Counted from the first letter of the stretch, positions 47,640 through 57,092 are shown. The stretch: DNA of 64,000 nt from Halobacteroides halobius DSM 5150 (GCF_000328625.1 NC_019978.1:1922001-1986000); one strand, 5' to 3'. Notes: generated by a model not told the origin, from the letters alone. Numbers and translations: made by a program.

Positions 47640-48045
47640 CTAAACTTCAATCTCATCTACTAAAATTAATCTTAATTTAATAGCTTTAATAATCGCTTCC
47701 GTAGTACACGTTACATCTAATCTTTCAAAAATATTTTGTTTATGGTACTTTATATTAGCCTGAGTACAATTCATTTCCTCAGCTATAACTTCCTCTGCTA
47801 GCCCCTGAAGCAAAAACTCTAAAATTTCCATTTGCTTATCTGTTAGTTCTAAATTTTCACTTTGTTTTTTAAGTTGCTCATCTTTCATTTTTTCATATTC
47901 TGCGATTATCTTTTGTTTTAATAACTTAGCAATAGCTATTAACTCTCCCTTTAGTTCCTCTTCTATAGTTGACACATCAAGATATCCTACCAGTTCTTCA
48001 TCATCTAACCATAAAGGTAAAGCGAAACAAAACAAAACTTTATCT
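47640..48045 (-). pseudogene. GAF-LuxR regulator, N-terminus missing
   Basis: The last ~135 codons match the regulator at 45317 (LVGYLDVSTIEEELKGEL, NLELTDKQMEILEFLLQGLA, CTQANIKYHKQNIFERLD, ending RLILVDEIEV). Similarity stops abruptly near 48045, where unrelated sequence leading into an IS4 remnant begins. The HTH is intact, so a DNA-binding fragment could still be made, but there is no proper start. Confidence 0.85.
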
Positions 48046-48099
48046 TGTATTAAAAGTAAAATATAGGATATATTTCTGGACAAGATTCTATTTTACCCT

Positions 48100-49070
48100 A
48101 GGTTTTAAGCAATAAATTTTATCAAGTACTATTAATCCATTTACTCCAATGGAAATTATCTTTTACAACTTACATAATAGAATATTTTATCTTTCTAGTA
48201 AGTTTAAGCAATGTTCCTTTAAATTTAGACTATTTTTTAAGTAATTTTAGGATTAAAAATAAAATAACAGCACTATAAATTTGGGTTAAGACAGCATTTC
48301 TATTTTGCCCAAAAAAGCTTTTTTGTCTTCAAATGTTACTTAATCCATTTAAAAAATAATTCTATTTGCCATCTTTTTTTATACAAATAGGCTATTACAT
48401 GAGCTCCAAATCAAAATGATTAGTTAGAATATCTATTATTTTCTCTTTTCCATTTCGATCAGTAGTTTTTACTCTAACTAGTCTTGTTTTATGTTTCATT
48501 CTAGTCTCTGAAGTATGGTCGCCTAGCATTACATCAGCGTCTAATATAACATCTGCTTCTTTATCCTTAGAAGTTAGATCTAACGATCTGATGAGTTCAA
48601 TTTTAGTGTTAGATTTTGCTCTAGTTGCAAAGTAAATATCATTTTTTATAAATTCATCAAATTTTTTATACTTTATATAAGCTCTATCAAAAAGATAAGT
48701 ATAGCTAGGATTAAAAGTTAAATCATCAAATCTTAGGTAATACTTTATTTAGATACTTATTATTCTTTAGACCCGAAACAAAGTCTTCTAGACTTTCTTT
48801 TTTTGTAAGATGAAAGTAAAGTAAATATAACAAATAAACTTCTGTTGTTAGTTTATGAACCTTATAATCTGCATTATATTTATTAATTAAACCTTTTAGA
48901 AAATTTTTATCAATAACATCTAGCAGTTTAGTTACAAGTATGGTACAATAATTCATGATTTCAGCTCCTTTGGTTTCATGGGTTTTGTACTGTGGTGGGT
49001 ACTTATCCATTTAATCAAAGGGGTTTTATTTTTTCAATAACTTTTTATAAAAAACGATGCAACGCTAGTG
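48100..49070 (-). mobile_element. IS4-family element (copy B), decayed
   Basis: The right end matches the IS4 inverted repeat (GATGCAACGCTAGTG, ending 49070); no left end is found. It contains the transposase N-terminus (open 49010-48726: KLLDVIDKNFLKGLINKYNA, LTKKESLEDFVSGL) and decayed middle and C-terminal parts. It diverges clearly from copy A, so it is an older or separate insertion. Confidence 0.78.
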
Positions 49071-49084
49071 ACCTAATATAAATT

Positions 49085-49369
49085 CTAGGAAGTACTCATA
49101 ATATTACCAAAAAACACATAACCGAAAACACTTATTCCTACTATTATCGAAGAAATAAATACTAAAATAGCCACAGGATATTTAAAAAACTGTTTATTAA
49201 ACATTTCAAAAGTTAATGCCGTTACACTTATAATTGATAACATTCCTATAATTTTATAGGGCCCAAAAAACTTTATGATAAAAAAAGAAATAATTATTAA
49301 AAAAGAAGCAATCCAAAAATTAGTCCCGTTAGGCAAATCAAAAATTTCTAAAAATTTTTTTAACCACAT
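49085..49369 (-). CDS. Small membrane protein, probable immunity factor of pair F
   Basis: 94 residues, three membrane helices (FWIASFLIIISFFIIKFFG, IIGMLSIISVTALTFEMF, YPVAILVFISSIIVGISVFG). It follows pair F by 69 bases, with a GGTGGG/CCCACC hairpin between. The stop lies 14 bases from the end of IS4 copy B. No family recognised. Confidence 0.68.
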   Translation of the reverse strand: MWLKKFLEIFDLPNGTNFWIASFLIIISFFIIKFFGPYKIIGMLSIISVTALTFEMFNKQFFKYPVAILVFISSIIVGISVFGYVFFGNIMSTS

Positions 49370-49438
49370 AAACTTTACCTCCTAGCATATTGAATATTTG
49401 TCTATAAATAAGTGGTGGGGGTCCCACCACTTATAAGA

Positions 49439-49615
49439 TTACTTATCTTCAGCTTCTGCTTCAGAATAACCTTCTACTACTCCTTTTCCAAACCTATATA
49501 CAGTATAAGCCCCAGTACCTATAGCCCCAATAGTAATTAAAGTTCCTGTAAAAGAACCACCATTGATCTCTTTTAATTCTTCCTCCTTTATTTCTACTAG
49601 GGTTGATTTATTCAT
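49439..49615 (-). CDS. Double-glycine bacteriocin precursor (second peptide of pair F)
   Basis: 58 residues from the ATG at 49615, after GAGGGGGA. The leader NKSTLVEIKEEELKEINGG ends at residue 20. The 38-residue core begins SFTGTLITIGAIGTGAYTVY with GxxxG steps and ends in an acidic tail (SEAEAEDK). Confidence 0.78.
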   Translation of the reverse strand: MNKSTLVEIKEEELKEINGGSFTGTLITIGAIGTGAYTVYRFGKGVVEGYSEAEAEDK

Positions 49616-49644
49616 TTCAATTCCCCCTCTCTAAAATATAATTT

Positions 49645-49854
49645 TTACATACTCCTTGAAGACCATGTACCACTCTCAAAGTCTTCTCTTGCTGATTCAT
49701 TTGCTTCATCAACTACAGCTTCCAATCCACGACCAACTACCTTACCACATGATTCAACAAAATCACCATAACTGTCACCATCAAACCCACCATCAACTGT
49801 CATCAACTCTTTTTCACTTAATTCATTCATCTCAACATTAGCCAAAGATTCCAT
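49645..49854 (-). CDS. Double-glycine peptide precursor with an acidic, hydrophilic core (first peptide of pair F)
   Basis: 69 residues: leader ending MNELSEKELMTVDGG as in the other cassettes, but the 46-residue core (FDGDSYGDFVESCGKVVGRG ... EDFESGTWSSRSM) is acidic and has no membrane-spanning stretch. That is unlike the other peptides. It could be a non-pore effector, a signal peptide, or an accessory to the second peptide. The ATG at 49854 is preferred over an upstream in-frame ATG because AGGAGT lies 10 bases away. Confidence 0.8.
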   Translation of the reverse strand: MESLANVEMNELSEKELMTVDGGFDGDSYGDFVESCGKVVGRGLEAVVDEANESAREDFESGTWSSRSM

Positions 49855-49892
49855 AACGCAATTTACTCCTTTCAAAAACTTCATTTCTCGGG

Positions 49893-50050
49893 AAGTTTAC
49901 AATTATATATTACCACATTTATCCTTTGGTGTGAACTGTACTTTAGTATAGTCTCTTCTGAACATCTCCCCTCAAACTGTACTAAAATACAGGATTAATT
50001 AGATATCTAACCAAAAACTATACGAAAATATAGTCTAAAGTGACCATTAA
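49893..50050 (-). promoter_or_regulatory. Cassette promoter 6 with three phased palindromes
   Basis: Palindrome centres at 49943.5, 49984.5 and 50025.5, again exactly 41 bp apart; the distal one is CTATATTTTCGTATAG on the minus strand. TATAAT region as in promoter 1. Confidence 0.75.
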
Positions 50051-50089
50051 TGATAAAAAAATCAAACCTAAATAAGTCTTATTACAAAA

Positions 50090-50253
50090 AATGTTATCTC
50101 ATTGCCAATCTCAAATTTTTTCCATGACTAACTAATATTAATACTCCTGTCTAAATTTCATAAAAATCTTTAGGATCATAATAGACCATTCCTTCAGCTG
50201 GAGCTGCAACTACTATTTCACCTTCATTTATTTCATAAACCACTGCATAATAT
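50090..50253 (-). pseudogene. Fossil C39 peptidase fragment 4, truncated by IS4 copy C
   Basis: Only the end of the C39 domain remains (VVYEINEGEIVVAAPAEGMV-like reading, with a stop after it). The 5' part was replaced where the IS4 remnant begins. Confidence 0.78.
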
Positions 50254-50962
50254 CACTGGCATTGCATTGTAAAATATAAGAAACTAATAGTTTTAAAGTA
50301 ACTCATTAAATTTAATATTTCTTTATCAGGAATAACTGCATTACTGATAATTATATTCTCTGGGTCTTCTGTATTTAAATCATAGAGAGTATGCAGTTTT
50401 ATGCCACCTTTAGAACTTCTAAATTTCGCCCAAGGAAATAACGATAAATAGCAACTAACTGTTGAAGAATTAATTAGTTTAACAGAACCAACCTCTTTTA
50501 AAGCTTTTCTATACCCAATTTGAGATTTAAGACGTTCAAATAGATGCTGAAAAATATTATAAAATATTTTATAGTCTCTATCTTCATTTTTTCGAGATAT
50601 TTTTAACTTGCTAATTCATGGTAAAACCTTATTAAGTTTGTTATTTCCTTTTAGTTCTGAAACAAAATCTTCTAAACTATCTTTTTCAGTAAGATGATAA
50701 TAAAGTAAGCATAGTAAATGTTCTTTAGTTTTAAATTTATGGACTTTATAATCAGAATCGTATTTATCTACCAAATCGTCTAAAAAGTTATCACCTATTA
50801 TACCTATGAATTTGTTTAATAATATGGTATACTCACTAGTACATTTCATTTTTTAGCTCCTTTGTTTAATGAATTGTGCTGTGAGGGCACTCATTCATTT
50901 AAGCAGAGGAGCTTTCATTTTGCAAAGGTAAATTTATCTAAAAAAACGATGCAACGATAGTA
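50254..50962 (-). mobile_element. IS4-family element (copy C), internally deleted
   Basis: 0.7 kb with both imperfect ends (CACTGGCATTGCATTG at 50254; GATGCAACGATAGTA at 50962). Sequence is nearly the same as copy A, with the transposase middle and C-terminus missing and an early stop (open only 50849-50616). Not autonomous. Confidence 0.85.
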
Positions 50963-51024
50963 AATTAATATTATTATTAGATAAAATTATTAACTAAAGG
51001 TTCAATAATCCAATCTCACTAATT

Positions 51025-51285
51025 TTAATCATAATCATCCGATTTATTTAAAGTAATTAATATAAAAAATATAATTAAGAATAGATAAGATAAATAAATG
51101 TCATATTTTCTAGCTAAACAAAGATCTAAAATCATTAATATAATTGTTATTGAATTTGGAACAACAGTCTTCATGACAAATTGTTTCTTTCTAATTCCAC
51201 CATTTTTTAATTTAATATATTCAGATATAAAATAAAATAAAAGCCAAGGAAAAAAATGATGATAATCAAAAGGTTTTCTACCAAT
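51025..51285 (-). CDS. Possible small membrane protein with unclear start
   Basis: An open frame of up to 86 residues (KPFDYHHFFPWLLFYFISEY, SITIILMILDLCLARKYD, IYLSYLFLIIFFILITL) lies downstream of the gene at 51392. AAGGTGG lies just upstream, but the first codon at the right distance is ATT; the first ATG is at 51174, halfway through. It could be a second immunity protein of cassette G or a gene that has lost its start. Confidence 0.4.
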   Translation of the reverse strand: MGRKPFDYHHFFPWLLFYFISEYIKLKNGGIRKKQFVMKTVVPNSITIILMILDLCLARKYDIYLSYLFLIIFFILITLNKSDDYD

Positions 51286-51391
51286 TTAATCCCACCTTAT
51301 TTTGAATAATAATAGAACATAATTTTTATTTAATCACTATTTTTTTGAGAAACAATTAGTAATATCCCTAATATTAATAAAGCAAAACCAA

Positions 51392-51706
51392 TTAAAAAAA
51401 CGACATTAGCATTCCCGTTGGAATATTAGATATATAATATGTAATGAATAAATTAATAGAAAATAATACACTAATTATAATAAGAATTATTCCAATATTT
51501 CTTTTTAAATTTCTATTTCCCGTTATATTCATTCCTAAAGCTATAGAAATAATCCCTACTAATCCCGAAATCAATACAGTTGATATATGACTAAAAGCTA
51601 GATTTCCACCATTTAAAATTGAAATAAACATAAATAAGAAACCAGCTAAAAAAGAAAAAATACCTATAATAATTAAAATCAATCCTAAAATTTTCTTTAA
51701 TTTCAT
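51392..51706 (-). CDS. Small membrane protein, probable immunity factor of cassette G
   Basis: 104 residues from the ATG at 51706 (GGAAG site), three membrane helices. The frame ends at a T7 run in MSFF, but the -1 frame carries on to 51330 and encodes a fourth helix (VVFLIGFALLILGILLIVSQ). The full-length protein was therefore probably about 125 residues, and this copy is frameshifted or uses slippage at the T run. It follows the peptide gene at 51793. Confidence 0.65.
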   Translation of the reverse strand: MKLKKILGLILIIIGIFSFLAGFLFMFISILNGGNLAFSHISTVLISGLVGIISIALGMNITGNRNLKRNIGIILIIISVLFSINLFITYYISNIPTGMLMSFF

Positions 51707-51792
51707 TTTACAACTTCCCAAAAAATATAATTTCAGGGAGATATACTTAAAAATTAATCACCAGTATATCTCCCTTTCAAAACTAAACTATT

Positions 51793-52035
51793 TTAATAAG
51801 CATTTTCACTAGCAGTTTCAATCAATTTCCAACCATCTTTAACCATTGCTTTTGATGCTTTAGCCGCCTCATAAGATTGTCCAGTCATAGAACCAGCTGT
51901 AAAAACAATAGGAGCAGCAGCAATTTCTAATGTACCCCCTAAAGCTTGTCCAAATTCATCCCAACCCCCACCATTAACAATCGTTAACTCTTCTTCATTC
52001 AATTCATTCATCTCAACATTAGACAAAGCTTCCAT
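51793..52035 (-). CDS. Double-glycine bacteriocin precursor (single, cassette G)
   Basis: 80 residues: 23-residue leader ending MNELNEEELTIVNGG, 57-residue core GWDEFGQALGGTLEIAAAPI... with a charged C-terminal half (AAKASKAMVKDGWKLIETAS). It is more amphipathic and less Gly-rich than cassettes D and E. Confidence 0.83.
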   Translation of the reverse strand: MEALSNVEMNELNEEELTIVNGGGWDEFGQALGGTLEIAAAPIVFTAGSMTGQSYEAAKASKAMVKDGWKLIETASENAY

Positions 52036-52069
52036 ACTATAATCTCGTCCTTCAAATATTTTTACTCCC

Positions 52070-52165
52070 CGAGAAGTTTACAATTATATATTACCACATT
52101 TATCCTTTGGTGTGAACTATACTTTAGTATAGTCTCTTTTGAACATTCCCTTTCAAACTGTACTA
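52070..52165 (-). promoter_or_regulatory. Cassette promoter 7, two-palindrome type
   Basis: The two gene-proximal palindromes are present 41 bp apart; the distal one is gone. The junction TACTAAAGTAACTATC looks like a deletion between CTAAAGT repeats, and the same junction is found in promoter 9. Confidence 0.72.
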
Positions 52166-52224
52166 AAGTAACTATCAATGATAAAAAATCAAACTTAAAT
52201 AGGCCTTATTACAAAAAATGTTAT

Positions 52225-52694
52225 CTCATTGCCAATCTCAAATTTTTCCATGACTAACTAATATTAATACTCCTGTCTAAATTTCATAAAAATCTTTAGG
52301 ATCATAATAGACCATTCTTTCAGCTGGATCAGCAACTATTATTTCATCTTTACTTATTTCAAATTACTACATAATGCATTAAATCATCTTTTACCACATG
52401 AGCTATAGCAGACAAAAGTACTTCAGAAGTTAAATCATCTGATTGGCCTTTTACTCCCTTGGCTTCAAAACCAAGCTCTTTAGCTGCCTTGATTACTCCT
52501 AAAGCATTTGTCCCTCGCTTATCCGTTCCAGCAATTTCTCTTATTTGAGTAATTGGTATTTCCAAATCATAGTGTTTAGAAATTGTAGCCAAACAGGCTG
52601 CAGCACAATCTGTTATATCATGTTGTTTAATACAATAATACGATTTAAATAATCTCTTAATTTTTCTTATAATTAGTTTCAATATTTTCTTCAT
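52225..52694 (-). pseudogene. Fossil C39 peptidase fragment 5, best preserved
   Basis: Open for 111 codons from the ATG at 52694 (KQHDITDCAAACLATISKHY, GTDKRGTNALGVIKAAKELG, DDLMHYVVI), with the catalytic Cys and His but a stop before the Asp. The rest (IIVADPAERMVYYDPKDFYE) follows in another frame. DNA is nearly identical to the start of the functional transporter, as is the upstream stretch beyond an IS insertion. Too damaged to act as a stand-alone leader peptidase. Confidence 0.87.
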
Positions 52695-52718
52695 CTTATC
52701 ACCTTTTTTACTTAGATA

Positions 52719-53778
52719 GACCTTGTTGAATAATTAATTTGTAAGCTTTTCAAATATTTAATCTAAAATTTAAAATCTTGATCTATAGAATTTATTTATT
52801 CCATGGAAATTTATTATCATCAATCCCATTTTCAAGGTCTATTAATTTCTCAATTAAATATAACAATAATGTCCATATGACATGAGATTTGTATCTTTTA
52901 TAACCATATAATCTTGGATTCTCTAAATTATATCTCTCTTTTAATATTGAAAATAAATGTTCTATAGTTATTCTTTGCTTATAAATTTTATTACCTATTG
53001 GTGACCTTAAATATTCAAGATTTTGTTTTCTATATTTATTTTTGATATTTTGTTCTGACTTAGCTTTTCTAAGATTAATATCAGTTAATAAATTAAACTC
53101 TAGTTTATTTACTAGTTTAAATAATTATAAGCACCATCACCTAAAAGTACGAAGATATCATGATTATCTACTTGCTTAATTAAATCCTGACAATTACAAT
53201 CATGTACATTTGCAGTAGTAAACTGAAAAGCTAATGGAATTTTATCATTTGAACTTATAGTATGAAGTTTATATCCATAATACCAATTTAGTCTAGTAGA
53301 AATCCCTTTTTTAGCTTCATTATCAAATTTTGAACTCCTTAAAGCTGTACTATCAATAGAAGAAATTCGGGTGTTAGGATTTAATAATAGAACAAATTGT
53401 TTATATAGTTCATGAAACTTTGATATTTCTAATTTTTTTATTCGAATAGAAAAAAAGGGTCTTTATTAAGTTCCCATTCTAATTCTCTTAAGCAATATAT
53501 TTTGTTCATAACTTTATATAATTGGCATTTTATAATTTGTAAATCTGAATATTTTTTAGGTCTGCCTATTTTAATATCAACTGTTTGAGAATAAAATTTG
53601 TTATAGATAGTCTCAACTTTTTTATAATTTCTATAAAAGGGATTTTCTTTTGTAATATTAACTGGTATAATCATGTTACTCGTCCTTTCTGGATTTTGTT
53701 TTGCTCGCACTTAACATGATACCAGAAATGGGCGACTTTTTCTTTTTAATTTGGAAATTTTAGTTATTCAACAACCTA
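52719..53778 (-). mobile_element. IS5-like insertion sequence with a frameshifted transposase
   Basis: 1,060 bp flanked by the 6-bp direct repeat TAGATA (52713-52718 and 53779-53784). The uninterrupted sequence with a single TAGATA exists upstream of the transporter at 33873. Terminal inverted repeats share TTGTTGAATAA. The transposase (53710 to 52800) has DDE motifs SSIDSTALRS, LLGDGAYN and IEHLFSILKERYN but two frameshifts, near 53440 and 53125. I cannot fix the subgroup with certainty. Confidence 0.88.
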
Positions 53779-53844
53779 TAGATATTAATAACCTTTATTT
53801 TATAAGTTAACATTTTATCCTATATAAAGTAATATTATTATAAG

Positions 53845-54087
53845 CTATTTTATAACAATATCACCTAGTAGCCATATATAAATTAAACAGGTAATTACAA
53901 ATAATACTTTCCAAAAACTTAATATATTTTTAGATTGTTTTTGAATAAAATCTAAATAAATACCTAGGCTAGCCATAAAAGCTGCCATATAAACCCAAAG
54001 TTCTCCTATAATACTTAAATTTTTTAATCCAAGTGCGAAAAGTACTAAAACTAAAGTGAAAGACTTCGAACTTTTCTTGTTATCCAC
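53845..54087 (-). CDS. Small membrane protein upstream of the C39 gene
   Basis: 80 residues from a GTG at 54087 after GGAGGG; two or three membrane helices (SFTLVLVLFALGL, LWVYMAAFMASLGIYLDFIQ, WKVLFVITCLIYIWLLGDIV). A truncated copy lies in the same place upstream of the functional transporter (33958), so it was an original neighbour of the export genes. Its role is unknown: immunity or export accessory. Confidence 0.7.
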   Translation of the reverse strand: MDNKKSSKSFTLVLVLFALGLKNLSIIGELWVYMAAFMASLGIYLDFIQKQSKNILSFWKVLFVITCLIYIWLLGDIVIK

Positions 54088-54149
54088 TATATCCCTCCGT
54101 TTTTATAAATTGACTTTATATAATAATTTAAATCTTTCACTATCTTTCC

Positions 54150-55288
54150 AGCTTAACCCCCTAATATTGGAGAAAATCTATATCATACTCAATCATTCGT
54201 AACTTCTTATTTTATGCAATAAAGACTTCAGGCTTAATCTTTTTATCTTTAACAGCTTGATAATATTGAGTTGGAGCTTGGTTATTTAAACTACCATGTC
54301 TACGCCTGTTATTATAATATCTCATATACTCACTAACAATCTCATAGACCTCTATATAACTTTGAAATTCATTACGACTATAACATTCATCTTCTAATAT
54401 AGAGTGAAATGATTCAATATGAGCATTCATATTCGGAGTTTTTACTGGTATTCTTTGATGCTTCATGCCTAGAGATTGACAAGTACTATCAAAGAGTTTA
54501 GATGTAAACTATGGACCATTATCTGTTCTTATAACAGGTAAATCCATACCTTTAGTTAATTCTCTTTTAGCAAGATCCTTTTTTAATACTCTGCAGGCAT
54601 CTTCAGCTTTACAACTTAAACCTAAATGGTAGTCAATTATTGACCTATCAAAGACATCTATTACTGATAACTGAAAGAAGAATTGATCTGTTCCAGTGAT
54701 ATAACCATATTTAAGATCCATCTCCCAAAGTTGATTAGAATTACTAATCTCATCTCTCTTAGCTAACCTTCTAGGGTGACGATTCTTTATCTTTCTTTGA
54801 GGTCTTAATATATCAAGCTCTTTGTACAATCTATATACCTTTTTATGGTTGATTTTAAGCATATAATCTTCTTTTAGACAAGTAGTTAATTTCTTATAAC
54901 CATAAGAAAAACCATCACCTGCAACTAATTCTAATAACCATTCTTTTATCTGTTCATCTGAGACTTTTTCACCAGCATAGCTATAAGAATAGCCAGGGAT
55001 AGGTCTACCATTAGGATTATTTGAGCTTTTTCTTTTAATCCTTCGGCAATGAGTTAACAGAACCTGTCTTACGAGCTTTTTTAACCCAAGCATAAACAGT
55101 GCTTTTAGAAATTTCGTGGCGCCGAGCTACTAAAGAAATATTATCTATCTTTCTGCATTCTTCTACCACTTGCTTTTTAAGTTCGTCAGAATAATTTGTT
55201 CTAGGCATTTTTAGTCCCCCTAATTTTAAATTATTTCCATTATACTACTAACAAACGATTTCTACAAGTCAGTTAGGGGGCTATATAG
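54150..55288 (-). mobile_element. IS3-family element copy 3, internally deleted and with a nonsense mutation
   Basis: 1.14 kb. OrfA is cut after its HTH and fused out of frame to OrfB at SSNNPNGRP. OrfB also has a stop in place of Gln after VIRTDNGP, splitting the DDE domain. The deletion joint KKKLK/SSNNP has the same left border as copy 1, which lost more, so copy 1 probably derives from a copy-3-like form. No target repeat flanks it. Confidence 0.88.
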
Positions 55289-55392
55289 ATACAATGAATA
55301 AGTTACAATTAAAAATAAAAATTACTCTTATATTAATCTTTAATTTAAACTAGCACATCCCAAGGAAATCACAATAAAATTATTTCTTACAA

Positions 55393-55914
55393 TTAAATCA
55401 TATAATGTTTGAATAATTTTTCTACTTCTTTTATATTTTCTTTAGGAATCCCAATTGAATATTTTTTATTTGAATTAGATAAATTAATGCTTAATTTATC
55501 ATTAGCTTTAAAATTATATGATTTAATTTCTTCCCAATCTATAAACCTAAAAAAAACATTTACCCCCTTCTTAGTTATGATTAAATAATGATATTTTCTT
55601 GAGTATATAATAAACCCTACCATACCTGGAAAAAAACTAAATTGCCTTAAAAAAGAAGATAATCCTAAATCAAAAAATACAAGTTGAATCATGCCAAATA
55701 AAATACCTCCAAATAATGTAAACAATATAAAATTTATTCCTATATCATCAGAAACAAAAATAATACTACTTAATTTATTATCATAATTCTTAATTCCCTG
55801 AAAATATATTTTATCTTTTAAACTCAATATTCTTAATTTGCATCTTAAATAATAGATCAAATAAATGCCTAATATACATATTCCTAAAACAAATAAAATT
55901 TTACTAAACAACAT
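55393..55914 (-). CDS. Membrane protein with a PH-like C-terminal domain, possible immunity factor
   Basis: 173 residues from the ATG at 55914 (GGGGGAAAG site). It has three membrane segments, then YHYLIITKKGVNVFFRFIDW and EEIKSYNFKANDKLSINLSN, a strand-rich tail like DUF5673/YcxB-type PH domains. It is not close in sequence to the 35145/40275/44038 family but has the same layout. No peptide gene is directly upstream (a C39 fossil and another small protein intervene). Confidence 0.65.
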   Translation of the reverse strand: MLFSKILFVLGICILGIYLIYYLRCKLRILSLKDKIYFQGIKNYDNKLSSIIFVSDDIGINFILFTLFGGILFGMIQLVFFDLGLSSFLRQFSFFPGMVGFIIYSRKYHYLIITKKGVNVFFRFIDWEEIKSYNFKANDKLSINLSNSNKKYSIGIPKENIKEVEKLFKHYMI

Positions 55915-56044
55915 TATTTTTCTTTCCCCCTTATTTAATAAAATACTATTGAAAATGTTATTTTTTAAAATAAATTTTTCCTTCATCATATATTTTTAAA
56001 ACAACTGTATCAAAGATGAAACTATAAAAATCATTTTAAAATTT

Positions 56045-56190
56045 ACTTCATTGGCTTAGAAACATTATATTTAGATATTGTAAGTCAGACAAGCTACTGC
56101 ACAATCTGTTATATCGTGTTGTTTAATGCAGTAATATGATTTAAACAATCTTTTAACTTTTTTCTTTAAATTTTAAAATTTTCTTCATGT
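56045..56190 (-). pseudogene. Fossil C39 peptidase fragment 6, very short
   Basis: Only the extreme 5' end is recognisable (YYCIKQHDITDCAVACLTYN), then stops and unrelated sequence. Confidence 0.75.
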
Positions 56191-56241
56191 ATATCACCTT
56201 TGTTTACCTGTCAGTTTTAAAATACTAATAAATCCTTGTAT

Positions 56242-56415
56242 TTATTTTATTAAATAGCTCATGTATAAAACAAAAAAAGATAACAAAACAGAAAGCAACA
56301 TACTCTTTGTAGGAATATTTATCTTTGTGAAATATTTAAGTAAGATAATAATTACAGATGAACCAAAGGATAACCAACCAATAATAAAAATAACATTTTT
56401 AAAATTTATATCCAT
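56242..56415 (-). CDS. Very small two-TM protein, probable immunity factor of pair H
   Basis: 57 residues from the ATG at 56415, preceded by GGGAGGAATAATTTGT. It has two membrane helices (NVIFIIGWLSFGSSVIIILL and SMLLSVLLSFFVLYMSYLI) around a basic loop (KYFTKINIPTK). It lies 85 bases downstream of pair H in the same direction, the place held by immunity genes in the other cassettes. Easy to miss because of its size. Confidence 0.72.
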   Translation of the reverse strand: MDINFKNVIFIIGWLSFGSSVIIILLKYFTKINIPTKSMLLSVLLSFFVLYMSYLIK

Positions 56416-56499
56416 ACAAATTATTCCTCCCTTTATCTATATAAATCCTCCCTACATTCCAATTCATTAAAAAGTAGGAAGGATACTATAAAATCAATT

Positions 56500-56676
56500 C
56501 TATTCCATTACTGATTCTATTACAGTACCAATTGCGTATCCAACAGTAACTCCTCCAGCAAGGCAACCAACACCTGCAGCCACAGCAGTTCCAGTAATAA
56601 CAAGTCCTCCATCTACATTAAGATACTCATCCTCAGATAATTCTTCAAAATTACCTACTGTAGAAAGTTCATTCAT
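56500..56676 (-). CDS. Double-glycine bacteriocin precursor (second peptide of pair H)
   Basis: 58 residues from the ATG at 56676 (GGAGGAGG site). The leader ends ELSEDEYLNVDGG at residue 24; the 34-residue core LVITGTAVAAGVGCLAGGVT... is a single glycine-zipper membrane helix. Confidence 0.83.
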   Translation of the reverse strand: MNELSTVGNFEELSEDEYLNVDGGLVITGTAVAAGVGCLAGGVTVGYAIGTVIESVME

Positions 56677-56716
56677 TATAAACACCTCCTCCTTTAAAGT
56701 ATATTTCTTTTGTTTT

Positions 56717-56848
56717 TTAATCCGATAAAGCCCAAGCCACTCCTATACCTACTCCAGTAACAAATAAACCTCCTGCTATTAAACCTCCAGTTGTTATAGC
56801 AACTCCACCATCGATATTCATTAATTCTTGTTCCTCTAATTTCTCCAT
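56717..56848 (-). CDS. Double-glycine bacteriocin precursor (first peptide of pair H), only 43 residues
   Basis: From the ATG at 56848 after AAGGAGGAAG. Leader MEKLEEQELMNIDGG, then a 28-residue core VAITTGGLIAGGLFVTGVGI... with repeated GG and GxxxG steps. It is the smallest peptide of the array. The next gene 40 bases on is its likely partner. Confidence 0.8.
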   Translation of the reverse strand: MEKLEEQELMNIDGGVAITTGGLIAGGLFVTGVGIGVAWALSD

Positions 56849-56877
56849 CAAATCTTCCTCCTTCAAATATTTTTACT

Positions 56878-57032
56878 CCCCGAGAAGTTTACAATTATAT
56901 ATTACCACATTTATCCTTTGGCGTGAACTGTACTTTAGTATAGTCTCTTCTGAACATCCCCTCTCAAACTGTACTAAAATACAGAACTAATTAGATGTCT
57001 AACCAAAAACCACACGAAAGTATAGTCTAAAG
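56878..57032 (-). promoter_or_regulatory. Cassette promoter 8 with three phased palindromes
   Basis: Palindrome centres at 56935.5, 56976.5 and 57017.5, 41 bp apart. It lies between the regulator gene at 57093 and pair H. Confidence 0.75.
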
Positions 57033-57092
57033 TGAACATTAATAATAAAAACATATATATACTATTACTCCTAAAACAAAATAGTAATCAAT

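Noticed and set aside
52225-52694. A stand-alone C39 leader peptidase of the LahT type
   Set aside because: The open frame keeps Cys and His but ends before the catalytic Asp; the remainder is in another frame, and the other six copies are plainly decayed.
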